Shown here one piece after another: positions 45,222 to 58,396 of a DNA stretch of 60,000 bases. The DNA lies in contig OU612075.1 of NCBI GenBank assembly GCA_914767715.1, positions 6,326,001 to 6,386,000 of the forward strand, given 5' to 3'. Both the position numbers and the translations under genes were made by a program. Under the pieces are notes generated by a model. That model was not told where the DNA came from. It made no database searches and saw nothing but the letters and a program-made list of their open reading frames with translations. Position 1 is the first letter of the stretch. Every line of letters starts with the position of its first letter. The stretch is from Membranipora membranacea (taxonomy: Eukaryota > Bryozoa > Gymnolaemata > Cheilostomatida > Membraniporidae).

Positions 45222-47400
45222 ACATGACAAATTATATTCTCTTATGCGATGCTTTTTTTTGTAGATTGATTCATGGTTTTTTCCGGCAAAAGTTAGCACA
45301 TCTACTGTTTTGCACATAATTGTTTCGAATGTTTCTTTTGTCAGTTGGATTTTGTTCTTACTTTCTGATATCATCCGTGGACTTAACCATCTTCCATTGC
45401 GATACATGGTCAATTCCTTACTTTTCTGTTTACCCTGAAAACATATGGAGCTTGTGGCAAAATGAATCTTGATTCCAGCTGACATTGCCAGCGTCACACA
45501 CATGCTTTTCAAAGTAAGACACTGGCGAAGTGTCACACTTCGCCAGAGTCACCCAATGGCTAAATTTGGGATGCCATCTTTCGTCAATTGTTTTGTTACA
45601 TATAAACTATCAACTATGGACATTGTAAATCTTTTTGTGCTTGCTTTTCACAACAATTCAGCTTTTCTGGCTTCATTAAATTACTCTATGCTAGCTAACA
45701 ATTATATGTTTACGGTTATTTTATAGCTATCGACCCAAAAAAGCTATCACTGGTATATTTTTCATTCAAATCGTGCACATTCTATTATTTTGCATATTCT
45801 TTGCTTTTTTTTATTGGTTTTTTGAAAAGATCTTTCATATGAAGGTGCAAGTGATGTGAAGGAGTAAATATAATATAATATAATAAAACATAATATCTGA
45901 ATCTCTATCCTTCTCACTGCTTGCGTTTGGGGAGTCAAATTGTCATTTTTTTCTCCAGTGACTGAGATATCTGCTGATAATTTATCTGGTCATTGAAAGA
46001 CAAACAGTGACTAGGTAGACTCAGTTTTTATTTGACATACCACTCTGGGTCTCAGCTAAAAGTATGCTTTTATGCCAGTCCTTGGTGTCTTGTAAATTAT
46101 ATCATCTGACTTTGTGGAAATTACGGAATGATTCTCATAGGAGATTGTAAAAGGTGTTACAGCACCCTGTTGAAAGGCCTTAAAGCGTGGTTTCTTGTCA
46201 CTGTACTATCAAGAGACTATGACTTATGTGGAACATTACTAGCCATAGCCATAGCTCATCTGATTTAGGTCAGGTGTTTCCTCTGTATTACAAGGGAAAC
46301 TGTAGGCACCTTTTTTTGTCGATGAAAACACCCATGTGTTGGTTCCTACCCATCTTTTGTTATGGAGTTGCCTTCTACTTTCAACCGAAGAACACAACTC
46401 CATCCCTCTACAGTACAATGTTTTATCTTACTTTGAGCAAGGAGTTAACTCCTTGCCTTGAGCTCCTGCTTTGAGCAGGGCGATTGTCCCAAACTCCCTA
46501 GTAAGAGTGGGAGAACACCCTGCGGTCCCTCAGAAATCTTTATATATGTTTTGACCAATGATTTATAACTGACAAAACACGTGACAATTTGATTACATAT
46601 CGCTCCATCTGGGGACAACTATAGAATTCTTTTTACCACCGATCGTGTCAGGGAAAAAAACTATGAGCTAGCAATGTTACATTGATCAGATGTTTTCTTT
46701 AAAGAATTTGTGCTCACATCTGATTTTTACTGCAGGTGTCAATGCTGTAGGAAAATTTCTGTTTCATCAAGGTTAAGATTTCCTGGTACAAATGAACTGC
46801 AGTATCGCGAAACAATGCTCTGCAAAAACGTGATTACTATTCTTACTTAACACCTTCGATGAATATGTGCATGCAACATATAACACTGTGACTTAGCCGC
46901 ACGTGGCAGCATAATAACTATCATATTGGCTACAACGCCCCCAAACTCAATGGAATACATTATGGTCACTGAGGCTAAGATCGTTCAATCTTTCTCAATA
47001 GCCATCCAGACGTAAAAATATGGAAAGGTTTGAAATTAGATCTCCATTGTTTTTAGTCAAGCCTTAGGTTTATAATTATAACAATCCTCACAATGGATTT
47101 GTTTTATTTTTTTTGTTGAGCTAACCGCAGTGTGACCATGAGGTTAGGCAGGGTTATATAATGAATTAATTGTTGCTAATCAAATTATATTCATAGCTTT
47201 ATGCAACGGTATGGCTTGAAAACAAATTTAAATTAATCCACAATGGATCCTTTGATTGATGAAAATTGAATGATGCTGCATTAGACTTATGATTTGCATT
47301 ATTGTTAGCTTCAAAACTATGCACATTCATAACATATGGTTCAGTATGGGGGATCGATGTAACGCCCTCATTAGTGTCAAATAACTCTTGAAGAACTGAG
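45222..47400. other. Intergenic stretch between genes B and C
   Basis: No supported gene is seen. It holds the hairpin at 45518-45550 and an 18-bp perfect palindrome CAAGGAGTTAACTCCTTG at 46438-46455. Confidence 0.5.
45518..45550. repeat. Perfect hairpin
   Basis: CTGGCGAAGTGT and ACACTTCGCCAG form 12-bp perfect arms around a single C (45522-45546), with GAC/GTC extending the stem after one mismatch. It lies 300 bp past the gene B poly(A) signal. Confidence 0.7.
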
Positions 47401-47972
47401 AACTTGCCGCTTTTCACAGTTCATTCAGGATTGCTAAAGAGAGACATCAGTGTTCTCAAAGGTATCTGTAGACTCCCGGACCTTCCTGCTTGATCTCACT
47501 GCAGGATAAAGACGATCACTTCCCTGCATTATACGACAAGGTAAGATCAATCTAGATATCTACTTTGATAAAAACTCAAGGGTTGGGAGCAATAATTAAA
47601 ACCACTCTAAGGTCTGCTGCAACATACATTGCTATCTTATTGCTGGGTCATTCATAAATCATTGACATATCGAACAAGAATCTCTATGAGCTATTGAATT
47701 TCTTGACAAGCATTACTCATATCAAATCTCCAAACAAATCGTTTCAAGTGTTTACACTCCAGATAATATCGAATCAGATAAGTGGTCATGTATGCTTTTC
47801 AGTGACATGTCTGCTGATTAAATTTTTTTCAAATCACTTCCTCTTCAGGTGAAAGTGAGATTTTTTACATCTTATGGGGCTCAAGCTATAGCATAGAATA
47901 AGACAAAGGCAGGGGAGACAAAGGCTATTGTCACGCTGATCATACCCGCGTAACTCAAGTTAGCAGCGGGTA

Positions 47973-50900
47973 ATGGCAAAGACAACACTGGCTCACAATA
48001 ACTATGGACAGGATGTACTACGTAACGATATATGGTCTCAGAAAGCTAGGGTGAGGATGTCAACAGCACGAGGGGAGAGGCGACCGCTGAACTTCAGTTC
48101 TATGTCATCAGGTTTGTGCTCAATTTTATTTTCATGTGTATTGATGTGAGAAGCCTGTCATGGTTAGGATGTGCCAAACACAAGCTTCCGGATGATTTTC
48201 TGAATCATCACCAGAAATGATGTAGATAACCTTAGGATTTTTGGTTTCTTCTACCCTAGAAGAGTGAAGTATTCACAGGTTGAAAATATAGCAATCTTGC
48301 ACACACTAGAAACAGCTTATTTGAGGCTAGCTAATTTTTACTCCTACCATATCCCTTTATTTCATATATACCCTCTCTTCAGCTAGCCAAAATTAAGTGC
48401 TAGCTAAAATTAGCTAAACTACCTTAGCATGACTCTATCTAACATTTAAACTTTGACACTTCCGCTGACTCACATATATTTAATTATAGGCTTGAGGTTG
48501 GGACTTTTGTACTCAAGCTGTTTTGTGTAACTATAGCTAAGCTTTGTTTTGATTTGAAAACTATGGCTTCCAGTCAAATAAAGCCATGGCCTACACTCGA
48601 GGTCATCTCAACTTGAGAAAGGGGCCTGTGAACCACATCAAACAACCAATTCTACTCCACTAGTATAGTATCTCGGCGCCTTGAAAAATAACTCAGGACA
48701 GAAAAAGCGAAAATTTTTGGCTAGCTAATGTTTACTCCACCTGATTATAATATATACACTCAGAAGGCACAAACTGATGCTAGCCAACATAAAGTATCCC
48801 TAAACTTACTAAACCAAGCTCTAGCTAAGTTTTTCAGATCTAAGTTAACTGCAGCGTGTCTCGCAAGCAGGTTCAATGGTAACATCGCTGCGATCTATCA
48901 GGTTAGCAACCCTTCTGTAGGTCACAAAATAATATGGGCTTATCTGTCTGTCTCGAACATGTCTAGTTTCATACCCATCTCCTTAGCACTGGAAAAATAT
49001 TATGCTGTCAAGCGCCACCCTCATCAAAACTCTGCACGTTTTGCCAGTTTTTCTGACTCAAGCCTATCGCCCTTATGTTCTAAAACTTTTAGAAATAGGA
49101 GTTCATTGGCTTTTCCTTTCCACAGTAGAGACTCAATAGCTCCGAGACAGAATTGGGTTAATAAGATCAATTATTGATGGAAGGTTTTAATCCTCGCCGA
49201 GACAATAGCAACTAATTTTGTCTTCAATAAAAATAAATAATGATCAATAATTAAATTAGATAAGGTTAAGAAAAGTAGGTGGGCATTCCACCCTCCATAT
49301 TATGACCTTTAGCGGTGCAGGGCCGTAGCTTAGACAAAATGGTAGGGGAGGAAAAAGTCCGAGACGAGTCCTAAGCATCACAGGGAGGGGGCTGTAGGCT
49401 CTCCCAAGCAATTAGAGGCCTATATTAAGCAATTGGAAACCCCAGAGGAGCTGATTCTGACATGGATTATTCGATGACAGTGCTTTTAGGCCACTGCATT
49501 TAGCATTCTAGGGGAGGCAGTGCCTCGCTGCCCCCCCCCCCCTAGAACTACGGGCCTGCAGTGTGCTTGCACCTGAAAAATTTCTTATCAGATTAATGAA
49601 TCAAATTACTTCTTTCTTTAAACATTATTTAAAAGACTAACTTTTTTATTTTCTTTTAAAACATAACAATAAAAACAGCAACACTGCGAACAATCGATAC
49701 ATTCACAGCTCTGCCCTCCATTGCGTAATATTAATCTAATGAATGTTTCCTTTACAATTGTGGATTGGATTCTTTAAAACATTTAATAACTGTAATATGA
49801 ACACGGGAACGAAGCATGAGCTATATAGCCAAAGTCTGTTAAGAAACTTGGGCAACCACGAGCTAAACGGCTGCCCTTAGTGTCAAAAATGGGGATAAAA
49901 GGTGAATCAAGATGCACTTTAAGTCCAAAAGGTGAAGTTGTTCCCAGGCACGATGAATAGGATATCAGTAGGAATTAAAAGAAGTTAAGCAACCAATCGT
50001 TAGAAGATTTGCCGATAATGTTTTGTTACCCCCTTTGACTTTTGTGACTACAAAATGTTACTTTTAAAAATGCAATCTCGGTCAGGCGCCCCAAAAATAT
50101 AGGCTTAGAAGCTATCCTTAAACTTTGTAAGATAATTCACTCACCTTGAACACAGAGGCTGCTGGCTTGCTGCTCATGCCTTGTTTTGCTGTGCTTTTCA
50201 GATGGTCTAATGGTAGGTTTAGATTACATTGGGTTTTCAATTAAACAGTACAACATCAATGTATTTGAAAAGGTTGTCCTGAATTCTTCATTTTTAGGGC
50301 TGTTACATTCACTTAACCTCTAAGTGACTCTAAAAAGGAAGAAGTAAGATAATTAAGGAACAGCTTCCACAAAACAGAAGGCTTTCGCGTTGTCTGAATT
50401 TCGATCATCAAAAGCAATATTGTTGGCAATGTAGCAAATATACTCTTCGTCTTAACAACCTCCATGTTTTACAGAGGCAGCGAGAGCGATGGCTGAGATG
50501 TCCGGCCCAGAGAACAAAGATACAAAAACACACAAGACAACAAGAAGACCAAAACACTCGGCAAAATTGAAGACAAAACAATTGATATTGAAGAAGGAAG
50601 AGCCAAGGTAAACCCTGACATACCCTAGAGATGTAAAGTAACCACAAGGGGAAAGGGGTGCCCCTCCCCCCCCCAACACAAGCTTGAAAAAGTTAACTTT
50701 AGAGTTAGCCAAAACCCACTCACCCTCTTTACTTTACATAGTTTCCATCTAGACTAAACTAATAGTCTCTATCTTTCTGTACGACGGCCCTCTGGGGATA
50801 GACTAAACTAATAGTCTCTATCTTTCCGTACGACGCTCGGCCCGTCGGGAGGGTAGCCTGTTGGTTCAGTCTAGTTTCCATCCACGGCTATCCAACATTT

Positions 50901-52416
50901 AGTGCTGGCCAACATTTAGTCATCTTCAAGGTCGCCAAACTAAAGTCTAGCTTGCATTTTTTCATCTAGGGTATGGTCAAACCTAAATGAAATATTTGTA
51001 TTTGATGCTCTAGCCCCTTAGAATATGTCAGGCTGTTCTGAAACACTAGCCAACATGTCAGTTCTGATTGCCAGTCAGGAGGGAGTGAGAGAGTTAATCC
51101 TAGGTCAGGTCACTTTCCTGAAAGTTTCTATTTTGATATAGTGAAAGTTAAGTGATTGCTTTCCGGTGGGTACTTTCAGCAACCTTGCTTTGGCTCTCTC
51201 TTATCGACGGCTAATCGGAGCCAGCATGTTGTCTAGACAGTCGCTACACACAAAATTCAACTCCACCAAAAAGTTAAAATATCATCGATATGATGCAACT
51301 GTAGTGATAAGTAGCTTTCTAGGGTTATAATAAATTGCTGAGACACCTAAATATAGATTTACCATTACATTTACAGGATGCCAGAGTCAGCACATGGGAG
51401 CAGCGTGAAGCTCTCGGAACTGTATGAGAGGCTTGGTACAGAGAACAAACTTGAGGGTGATATCACCAACCCCCAAACCTGGGAGGATGAGGCTAACCAA
51501 ACTAAGTTTGTACTAGGTAAATATGTATACCTTGTATAAAATAGTAATTGAACAACCCTAGCCTGGTGAGATGGCGCAATCGGTACGAGTCCCATAGGAG
51601 GGGAGGGGGGGGGCTCAGTACCCGCAGGTGTATATATCTCCCATATTGCCTCCAATGGTAAATATTGATACCCATGTATGATGGTATGAATAGCCCTAAC
51701 CTGTCATGACTAGCTTTGTTGGGGCGTGGGATCCATTCCCCCACCAAAATCGCCTCTCAAGGCGGACGAGAATAGTCATGGCCTATTCAATATGTCTTGG
51801 TGATGGAAGTAGGTTAAGTATATGTTATTTGATCATTCATAGCTATTTAAAATCCAAATATTTCACCAACTGGATATTATCTGATAATATCAAAAATTCT
51901 AAATTCTCTTGGTGATTTCCTGTATATAAAAAAAGAGGTGAAGTAGCACAAAAGTTGGCTATTAGGACTTTCAATCTTGACTATTAGGACTTTCAATCTT
52001 GACAGTAATCAATAAGTGCATCAAATATCTCCGATTCTTTGTGAATTTTATTACTGATTACTTTATAATTGAGCCTGTGGTATACAATTCAGTTGAGTTG
52101 TCCTCTCTTCATAACTGAGGGGGCAACTCTGTATACATGATCTGAAAATAATATCTGTGACTGATGATCTCTTTTCATAGGAGGAGGGAAGCTTCACAAC
52201 GCAATGGAAATCGTAGAGATAGTGAATGCAGATGCTCCAAAAGAAGAACCTGCTGTGCATACATCAGACATAGACGAACACGTCATCGCTGAGATTGCCA
52301 GGATCAATTCAATAAACAAGTGCAATGTCTGGTTCGAGGCACATGAATCTATGTTAGAATCTGAGGAAACGGCCAAAACAGACTCAACGAGTAACAATTT
52401 GAAAAATGGTCAATAG
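47973..52416 (+). CDS. Hydrophilic 215-aa protein of unknown family, gene C
   Basis: Four coding exons join in frame: 47973-48111, 50475-50607, 51377-51516 and 52181-52416. All have GT-AG borders, with phases 1, 2 and 1 agreeing at each junction. A likely 5' untranslated exon ends at 47540 (ACGACAAG/GTAAGAT), and the first coding exon probably starts at 47849 after a CCTCTTCAG acceptor; a TAG stop lies in frame 12 bases before the ATG. The product starts MAKTTLAHNNYGQDVL. It has a Lys/Arg-rich part (HKTTRRPKHSAKLKTKQLIL) at about residues 60-80 and an acidic C-terminal half (EIVEIVNADAPKEEP, SMLESEETAKTD). It has no signal peptide, membrane helix or cysteine pattern, so it is probably intracellular. 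I do not recognise the family. AATAAA signals lie at about 53021-53040. Confidence 0.65.
49319..49556. mobile_element. MITE-like element, family A, in gene C intron
   Basis: AGGGCCGTAGCTTAG at the left and CTAGAACTACGGGCCT at the right are inverted ends matching those of 16038-16257, and the interiors share AAAATGGTAGGGGAGG, CAGAGGAGCTGATT and GGGGAGGCAGTGCCTC. Confidence 0.75.
50752..50835 (+). repeat. 35-bp direct repeat, period 49
   Basis: GACTAAACTAATAGTCTCTA and 15 more bases through GTACGACG occur at 50752-50786 and 50801-50835 with one base different. AGTTTCCATC with an adjoining CTAGAC motif appears at both sides, the right one partly inverted. Confidence 0.75.
51563..51645 (+). mobile_element. 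tRNA-derived SINE, family 1, copy 3 (internally deleted)
   Basis: GGTGAGATGGCGCAATCGGT runs directly into ACGAGTCCCA, so the stretch between box A and box B is missing. The tail with CGCAGGTGTATATATCTCC is recognisable. It lies just after exon 3 of gene C. Confidence 0.65.
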
Positions 52417-52455
52417 CAGGATATGTATGCATCTGTTCTATAGGTCACTGATAGG

Positions 52456-52563
52456 GTAGTCTAAGTGCTCAGACAGCTCCAATGCTCATATTTCTGTGGA
52501 AATGAGTGGCTGATAATGTAATGCCACTAACTCGCATAGGAGCTGTCTGAGCACTTAGACTAC
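52456..52563. mobile_element. Short MITE with perfect 25-bp inverted ends
   Basis: GTAGTCTAAGTGCTCAGACA plus five bases (52456-52480) is mirrored exactly at 52539-52563. The whole is 108 bp, with a 58-bp loop. ATAGG stands on both sides, though offset by two bases on the right. It sits 40 bp past the stop codon of gene C, so it probably lies in the 3' untranslated region. Confidence 0.75.
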
Positions 52564-53439
52564 ATATAGGGTCAACTGTTCATCATTATATAATATTCTG
52601 ACAGAATTCTGACCATCTGCCTTAATTCAGGGTACCATCTCTTGGAGAACTCCATTATATACCTCTAACTTGATACCCCTAAGGGTGCTGCCGTTGTTCA
52701 TTAATCATGTATCAATTTTGGATACTGCAACTGGGTAATTGGTGTATCATTGGTCAAAACTGAATTACTACCTTTTTTGGTTAAAATCCGAATAGAGGCC
52801 AAGTAAAATAGTAAGTTGATGCTGATTATACAAGTTTATCATAATTGCTGTATTAGGTTGCATGAGCTACCATTGACCATTTTGAATCTACCTCAGTATT
52901 GATATTTTCAAGATGCTGCTGGAATTTCTGGTAGGAATTCCTCTTTTTCTCTTCATAGAGGAAAGTTGTAATAATATTTAGTATTCAGGGACAATTTATT
53001 ACAGCTATGTTATTAACAATACAATAAAATTCAATAAAATATGACTATTATACTGAACTGCACGCACACAGCACCTATCTCGCTTTATCAACTGCATTTA
53101 CCCATTTGTTTTACACATTAGTAGCAGTCTTGATAGTTAATAAAGGGAACTTGACTTCTGATGTTATTTGGACATTTTGGGCTGTATGTAGAGTTCTTTC
53201 AATATGTTTAGACTAAGCAGTAACACACATGGTGTCACATGCCACGATGTGTAACGTTAATAATGTGCAGATTGAAATTTATGGGAAAATTTCATTATTT
53301 TTAATGTCGACCGCAAATTAATTTGACAGTGGTCAATACTAGAATACTTAAAATTGATTCACTTCCATATTCCTCAAAAAGCTTTTTAGAGCATAAATGC
53401 TTTGGGTAGACAACCCTTCTTGAAAACAGCTACACCACA

Positions 53440-53560
53440 AAAATCAAACTTCAAACCTTTGCATGCTATCCTAGTTTTCGTTATCTGGCCAGCGTGGCCA
53501 TGTCCAACACCTTGCCATGCGGTAGTGGTACCTCTGGCACATGAGTTGGACATATAACTA
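53440..53560 (-). repeat. Interspersed repeat, copy 1
   Basis: On the minus strand, CCAACTCATGTGCCAGAG and GGCAAGGTGTTGGACAT match a second copy at 59140-59260 (CCAACTAATGAGCCAGAA, GGCAAGGGGTCGGACAT). The second copy has about 50 extra bases. The 111-aa frame across copy 1 is probably not a gene. Confidence 0.5.
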
Positions 53561-54299
53561 GATACAAAATTCATTGGGGCAAATCGGCTATTCTTAAAGA
53601 AAGTAATCGGAGGAGGAGGGGGATGAGGGTGGTAAGAGCGCCAGTCTTTCAGTTCTTGGGTAATACTGGGGGTTCGGTAGGCCCCCAGGTGTGCACCAAC
53701 CTGCCTACGAACAGAGAGCAATTATTATGAACAAAAAAAATAATTTGCATCTTACCTTCAACGGTATGAACTATAAAATGTATTTCTGGTTTCTATAAAC
53801 TGACATTTATTATATTGTAGACGGTGAAGAATCTTGCATTTTGCTTCAAGTAAAACTTCATTGAAATTTGCTCTCTTTTGTTGGAATAATAGTTCTGTGC
53901 GAGGGCAGCCTACTAAGTTGCCGTCACAAATTTACTTCCAGGTCGCCCATGAGTTGTCAATATATTGACATTTTTCCCGCTAAAACTCCAAACCAGCCTG
54001 ACCTGATACAAACTTTCAAAATAGAACTGACTTCAATATCCTAGTTTTGACAGGCAACATGGCAGCTGCATTATTATAAATCAGTGCATTTTAAGTGAGG
54101 TTGTGGTCTATTGGTCTGTTATAGAATGTAGGAAGGTGATGTATTAAGATAAAGCTTTTGTTGATTTCAGAGACCCACCCAAACACATGATCGTCAGTAC
54201 CAAAATATTCATCGACACTAGATCGACATGTTACACAGCAAAATTGACATAGTCTACCTGTTGATTAAAGATTGATAAAAGGTTGATTAAAATCAGGTG

Positions 54300-54527
54300 T
54301 CTTATCACACGCCACATCCCGGAGCATAGAAATATCAGTGCCTTAGTGGCGAGGCCGCAATATCTACGCCACTTTGCTCTCTGTTTGCAAGCAGTTCGGA
54401 GCACACCTTGGGGCCAGCTAAACCCAAGTAGTCGATGGATTGCAGTGGTATTCGAACCCACGACCTTCAACATTTGCATGCTAAATGACCGGCCCTCTAA
54501 CCAACTGAGCCACCTCCTATTGGCATA
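54300..54527 (-). mobile_element. tRNA-derived SINE, family 2
   Basis: Read on the minus strand it begins AGGAGGTGGCTCAGTTGGTT, containing a box A, followed about 50 bases later by box B GGGTTCGAATACC. The tRNA-like part covers about 54438-54523 and a tRNA-unrelated body of about 140 bp follows. The sequence differs from family 1. Confidence 0.7.
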
Positions 54528-57500
54528 AAGTGTATTACCTCGGTTGTATCTGAGTTGCAACAAAAGAAAACGAGACAGTATACATTTTTCCCTGTTCTTC
54601 ATCTGATATGATCATTTTAACTATTTCCTATGAATTATTTAATTTGGTTAGATATTTTGCTAATACTATTTGGTTTGAGGTTTGCCAGATAGCGCTTTGC
54701 AACGCTGGACCTGCCATACGCAAGTAAGGATGTCTATAGTCTTAAAACAGAACTGATTGCCCTCTATATAACCATCTATATATCTATTGCTGGCAAAATT
54801 GTGGTTCAGCAGTGATGGCATCCTTTTTAGTTTAGTAATCTCTCGCCCTCTGTGAGGTTCTAAGCTCATACCAGATGATTACCATCGACGTTCACAGGTA
54901 TGGTCTTTAAAGGTTGAACGTCCTCATTATTACAATTTTAATGAGAAAACTCAAAGGCATGATTGATCAAAGAATAACACGAGGAAATAATAATAAAAGG
55001 ATTGCATAAGCGGGACAAGGTACAAACACACCACACAATAAAATTATTTGACCTTTCCTTTTTTGATGGCATCAAAAGTTTGAGGTAGAAGGGAACAATT
55101 GTCTTGGTTTTGAAACATGTACATGGTTGGAATAAGATCTAGGATTGTTCATTGTTCAAGTCCATACTACAAAACCTAGATGTTTTTTCAGGTGAGCAAG
55201 CAAGCTAACCTGTAAGACATATTGATAAGCTTTTTTTGCGGCCCAATTATATCGAATCATCTTTTGCATCAACAGGGTATCAAGTATAACAGTGTTATTT
55301 AAAGAATCACTAGGTCTCGAATGTTGTGTCGCCCATTAGGCAGAAGGAGGAAAGAGAGGTGAGCTTTCTGTCAGAACAAATACTTCAGATGGTGACCAGA
55401 GAAATTTACAATCTAGGGCGCACTGAAACAGTTTTTAACACTTACAGAAGGATGTTAGTCAAATCCCACATCGAAGGAAATGATTCACGCTTTTGGTATC
55501 ATGGACCATGTTATAGGCTCATAGGGCTTCTTTGGTAAGGTAGATGCTATGGTGTTGGAAGTTTGATGCAACACATTTATATCTAATTCACTCCATTACT
55601 TGGCTAATAGTCATTTAAGTATCTCCAATTTTTTACTGAAGAGATATAATTGTAATATAATTGCTTGCGATCTGCTCTAAAGTTATGAGCTTCTGATGAG
55701 AATGCCCCCATATTTCTCTTCCACTTCCAACCAAAATTACTGAGGGACCCGTCACTCAGCTGAGATGTTAGTCGCTTCCCACTCTATAAATGGAAGGCAT
55801 TCAATAGTCTTCATAGTTCAAATTTGTATAGTGCAGGTAAAACCGAACAAAATCTGTTTTTTGTCGTTGTGGAAGAGGGGGGGTTGAACATTGAGCGAAA
55901 ATATTTCCTCTTTGCCATATTTGAAACCATTTCTTCACTACTAAGGCACGGCTCTGTTGGGCTTCATCATAGAGATGGTGGTTTGATGTAGGCCATTAGC
56001 AATCTGATGCAATATGTTTTTTCTCATGACACTGCAGACCAAAGAGCCTAGTGAGCAATAAATCCAAAATCATAAAGCACACTACTGTCTCTGCAGCTAA
56101 ATGCCTTTTCATTAATAATATGGCAGTTATATATAGACTCTGTAACCGATGATGTGACCAAATCCTGTTATATTTCAATTCTTTTTTTCTAATCAACGTA
56201 CTGAAGTTTTTTTAACAATTTATGTCAAATCAGATCCACTATATACATTGTCATTTGTTGCAAATGTATTTTTGATCTATAATAAAGTACTCATCAATCA
56301 TCAATCAATCAATCACTATGTTATTAAGGATACAATATATGGTTATACATAAAGGAATAATTTTCATCAATGATCATTTTCCTAAGCTTACGTCAGTGGG
56401 GAGTTTGTCCTAATCTCCTGGATGTAATAATTAGCAGTTGTTTTTCTTAGTTTATGAGTAGATAATCTAATGCAACAACCCATTTTTTGTTTTAAGATCT
56501 AATTTCAGTATGTCATATTTGATAATTATTCATATCAGGTTCAATGAGGGGTTTTAGTTATAGAACATTTACTGACAGGTAGGCAAGGTGAGCTGAATGT
56601 ATCCCGGTCTGATGAGTATAGTGAGTTGATGTTGTGGTTTTGAGGGAAGTGGCTCAGAAGTATTCTACTAATTACGGTTTCTAGGGTACAATTGAAGGAA
56701 ATGATATGGTTAGCCAAGTGAAATGACATCTTGGAGATCCTGCTCGCTTTTGTATGAGATGTGAATCAGTACAACCAAATCGTTACAAGAATCTAGAATA
56801 GCTATATATAAATATGTCAAAATTGAACCTGATCATCATGAGCTTCAACTAACCAACAGCATACAAATAAAGTCAGAAACAAAATAAACATTCATTCGAC
56901 TGCACAGAGTCAAAGATAGGGGATAGGGAAAGTGCGCAAATGCTATGAACAAATTAAGGGAACAGAGTTATTTTCTCATCCGCAATGGAGGCACAACTCT
57001 TACTTGTTCTTACTCTTGTTTATCAATGAAAAAATCAAGCCATTATTTCTTTGCTAAAGCTGGCAAACATCTGTAGCAATCTGCTGTGTAATTCAGCACT
57101 TCAATCATGAAATATCAATAATAGCATTTTATTGCAATGTAAACGGTAATTTATAAGTAAAATAACATACATTGTAAAACCAGACACCTATCTCCCATGT
57201 GCATTGTGGGCTCCCAAGTACTTCGCTTTTTATAACTTTTTAATAAATTGTATTGGTGATCATGTCTAATAGTTATTTTCACAACCTCCCAAATATTTGA
57301 AGTTGCGTCGCAGTGACCTCTGGAAGTTCATTTTGGGGCAAAAAGTACCCTTTTTAAATTGAGCCCTCTGTGGCTTTTTTTTTTGAGGTAATTTATTACT
57401 TGATGTGTTCACCATACAGAGGAGGCATGGCACTAATAGGAGAAGTGACATTTTAGTGAAGCTTTATGATTTAAGGCCTCTTGTCTTCGAGACTTGAAAT

Positions 57501-58396
57501 TGATTTTTGCAATAGAAATAGGACCATATCTGACCCCTCATTACATGTAACCCCAATAATGCAGAAACTAAAATTTCCAATTTATTATACCATTTTGGTC
57601 TTGTACTGTCACTTCCATCAATAATCTTACCAGCTTACAGATCCTGGTTGTAACAACTGCAGCAGATAATAACCCAATCTTTTTCTAATTCAGGTCAAAA
57701 TTTTCCAGCCCAAATTCAGAAATTCAGAAAGATGTCAGTCAAATTTGTTGTCAGAATGATGAACCGCAGGAGATTGTCTAAATTTTGATCGAAGCAATTA
57801 CGTCTTGAGATATTTGGATTTTTGTGGCTAAACTAGCTTGGTCCAAAACATGCACTCCTCTCCAGCCAAAAAACTGAAAATAGTTTAAACAACATGTTAT
57901 ACACACCAGCTTTCAGTAAACTAAAGAGTATTTCCGAGGTTTTGATCGTGGCGTTTGATGATAAATTCAATAGTAGAGAAGTAATGAGCATAAATATTTC
58001 TCGTTCAATGCTAAACAATCACCCCAAAAAAGTGATCCATTGTTGTTCACAATGTGCTTTGCATGTAATACTGCTTAGATTTTCATCACGCTTTTGCATA
58101 ACGTAATTTACAGCCCATTGCTGCCTTTATGTTTTCAATGTATTTTAGTTAATGTACAATTAATCAAGTAAGAAACATGGGGTTTAAAAAAAATTGCGAT
58201 ATTAAACATAAGTCAGACAACTAGCAACGTGTCAGTGAAGGAATTTTTGAGATGGGACAAGTAGTTCCTGAAATACTGAAAAGGCGATATATCACGTTAA
58301 CCATAACCAAAAGAATCCTTTATACATTGTTCATTTCACACCTAAGGATTGACAACTAGAAATCTGCACAATTGGTTGCAATGAAAGCAATCTGAT

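Noticed and set aside
48728-49177. 149-codon open frame on the plus strand
   Set aside because: It lies within gene C intron 1, shows no domain, signal or splice support, and starts in a repeat-like AGCTAGC-rich stretch; likely chance.
53386-53721. 111-codon minus-strand open frame
   Set aside because: It overlaps an interspersed repeat found again at 59140-59260 and has low-complexity proline runs.
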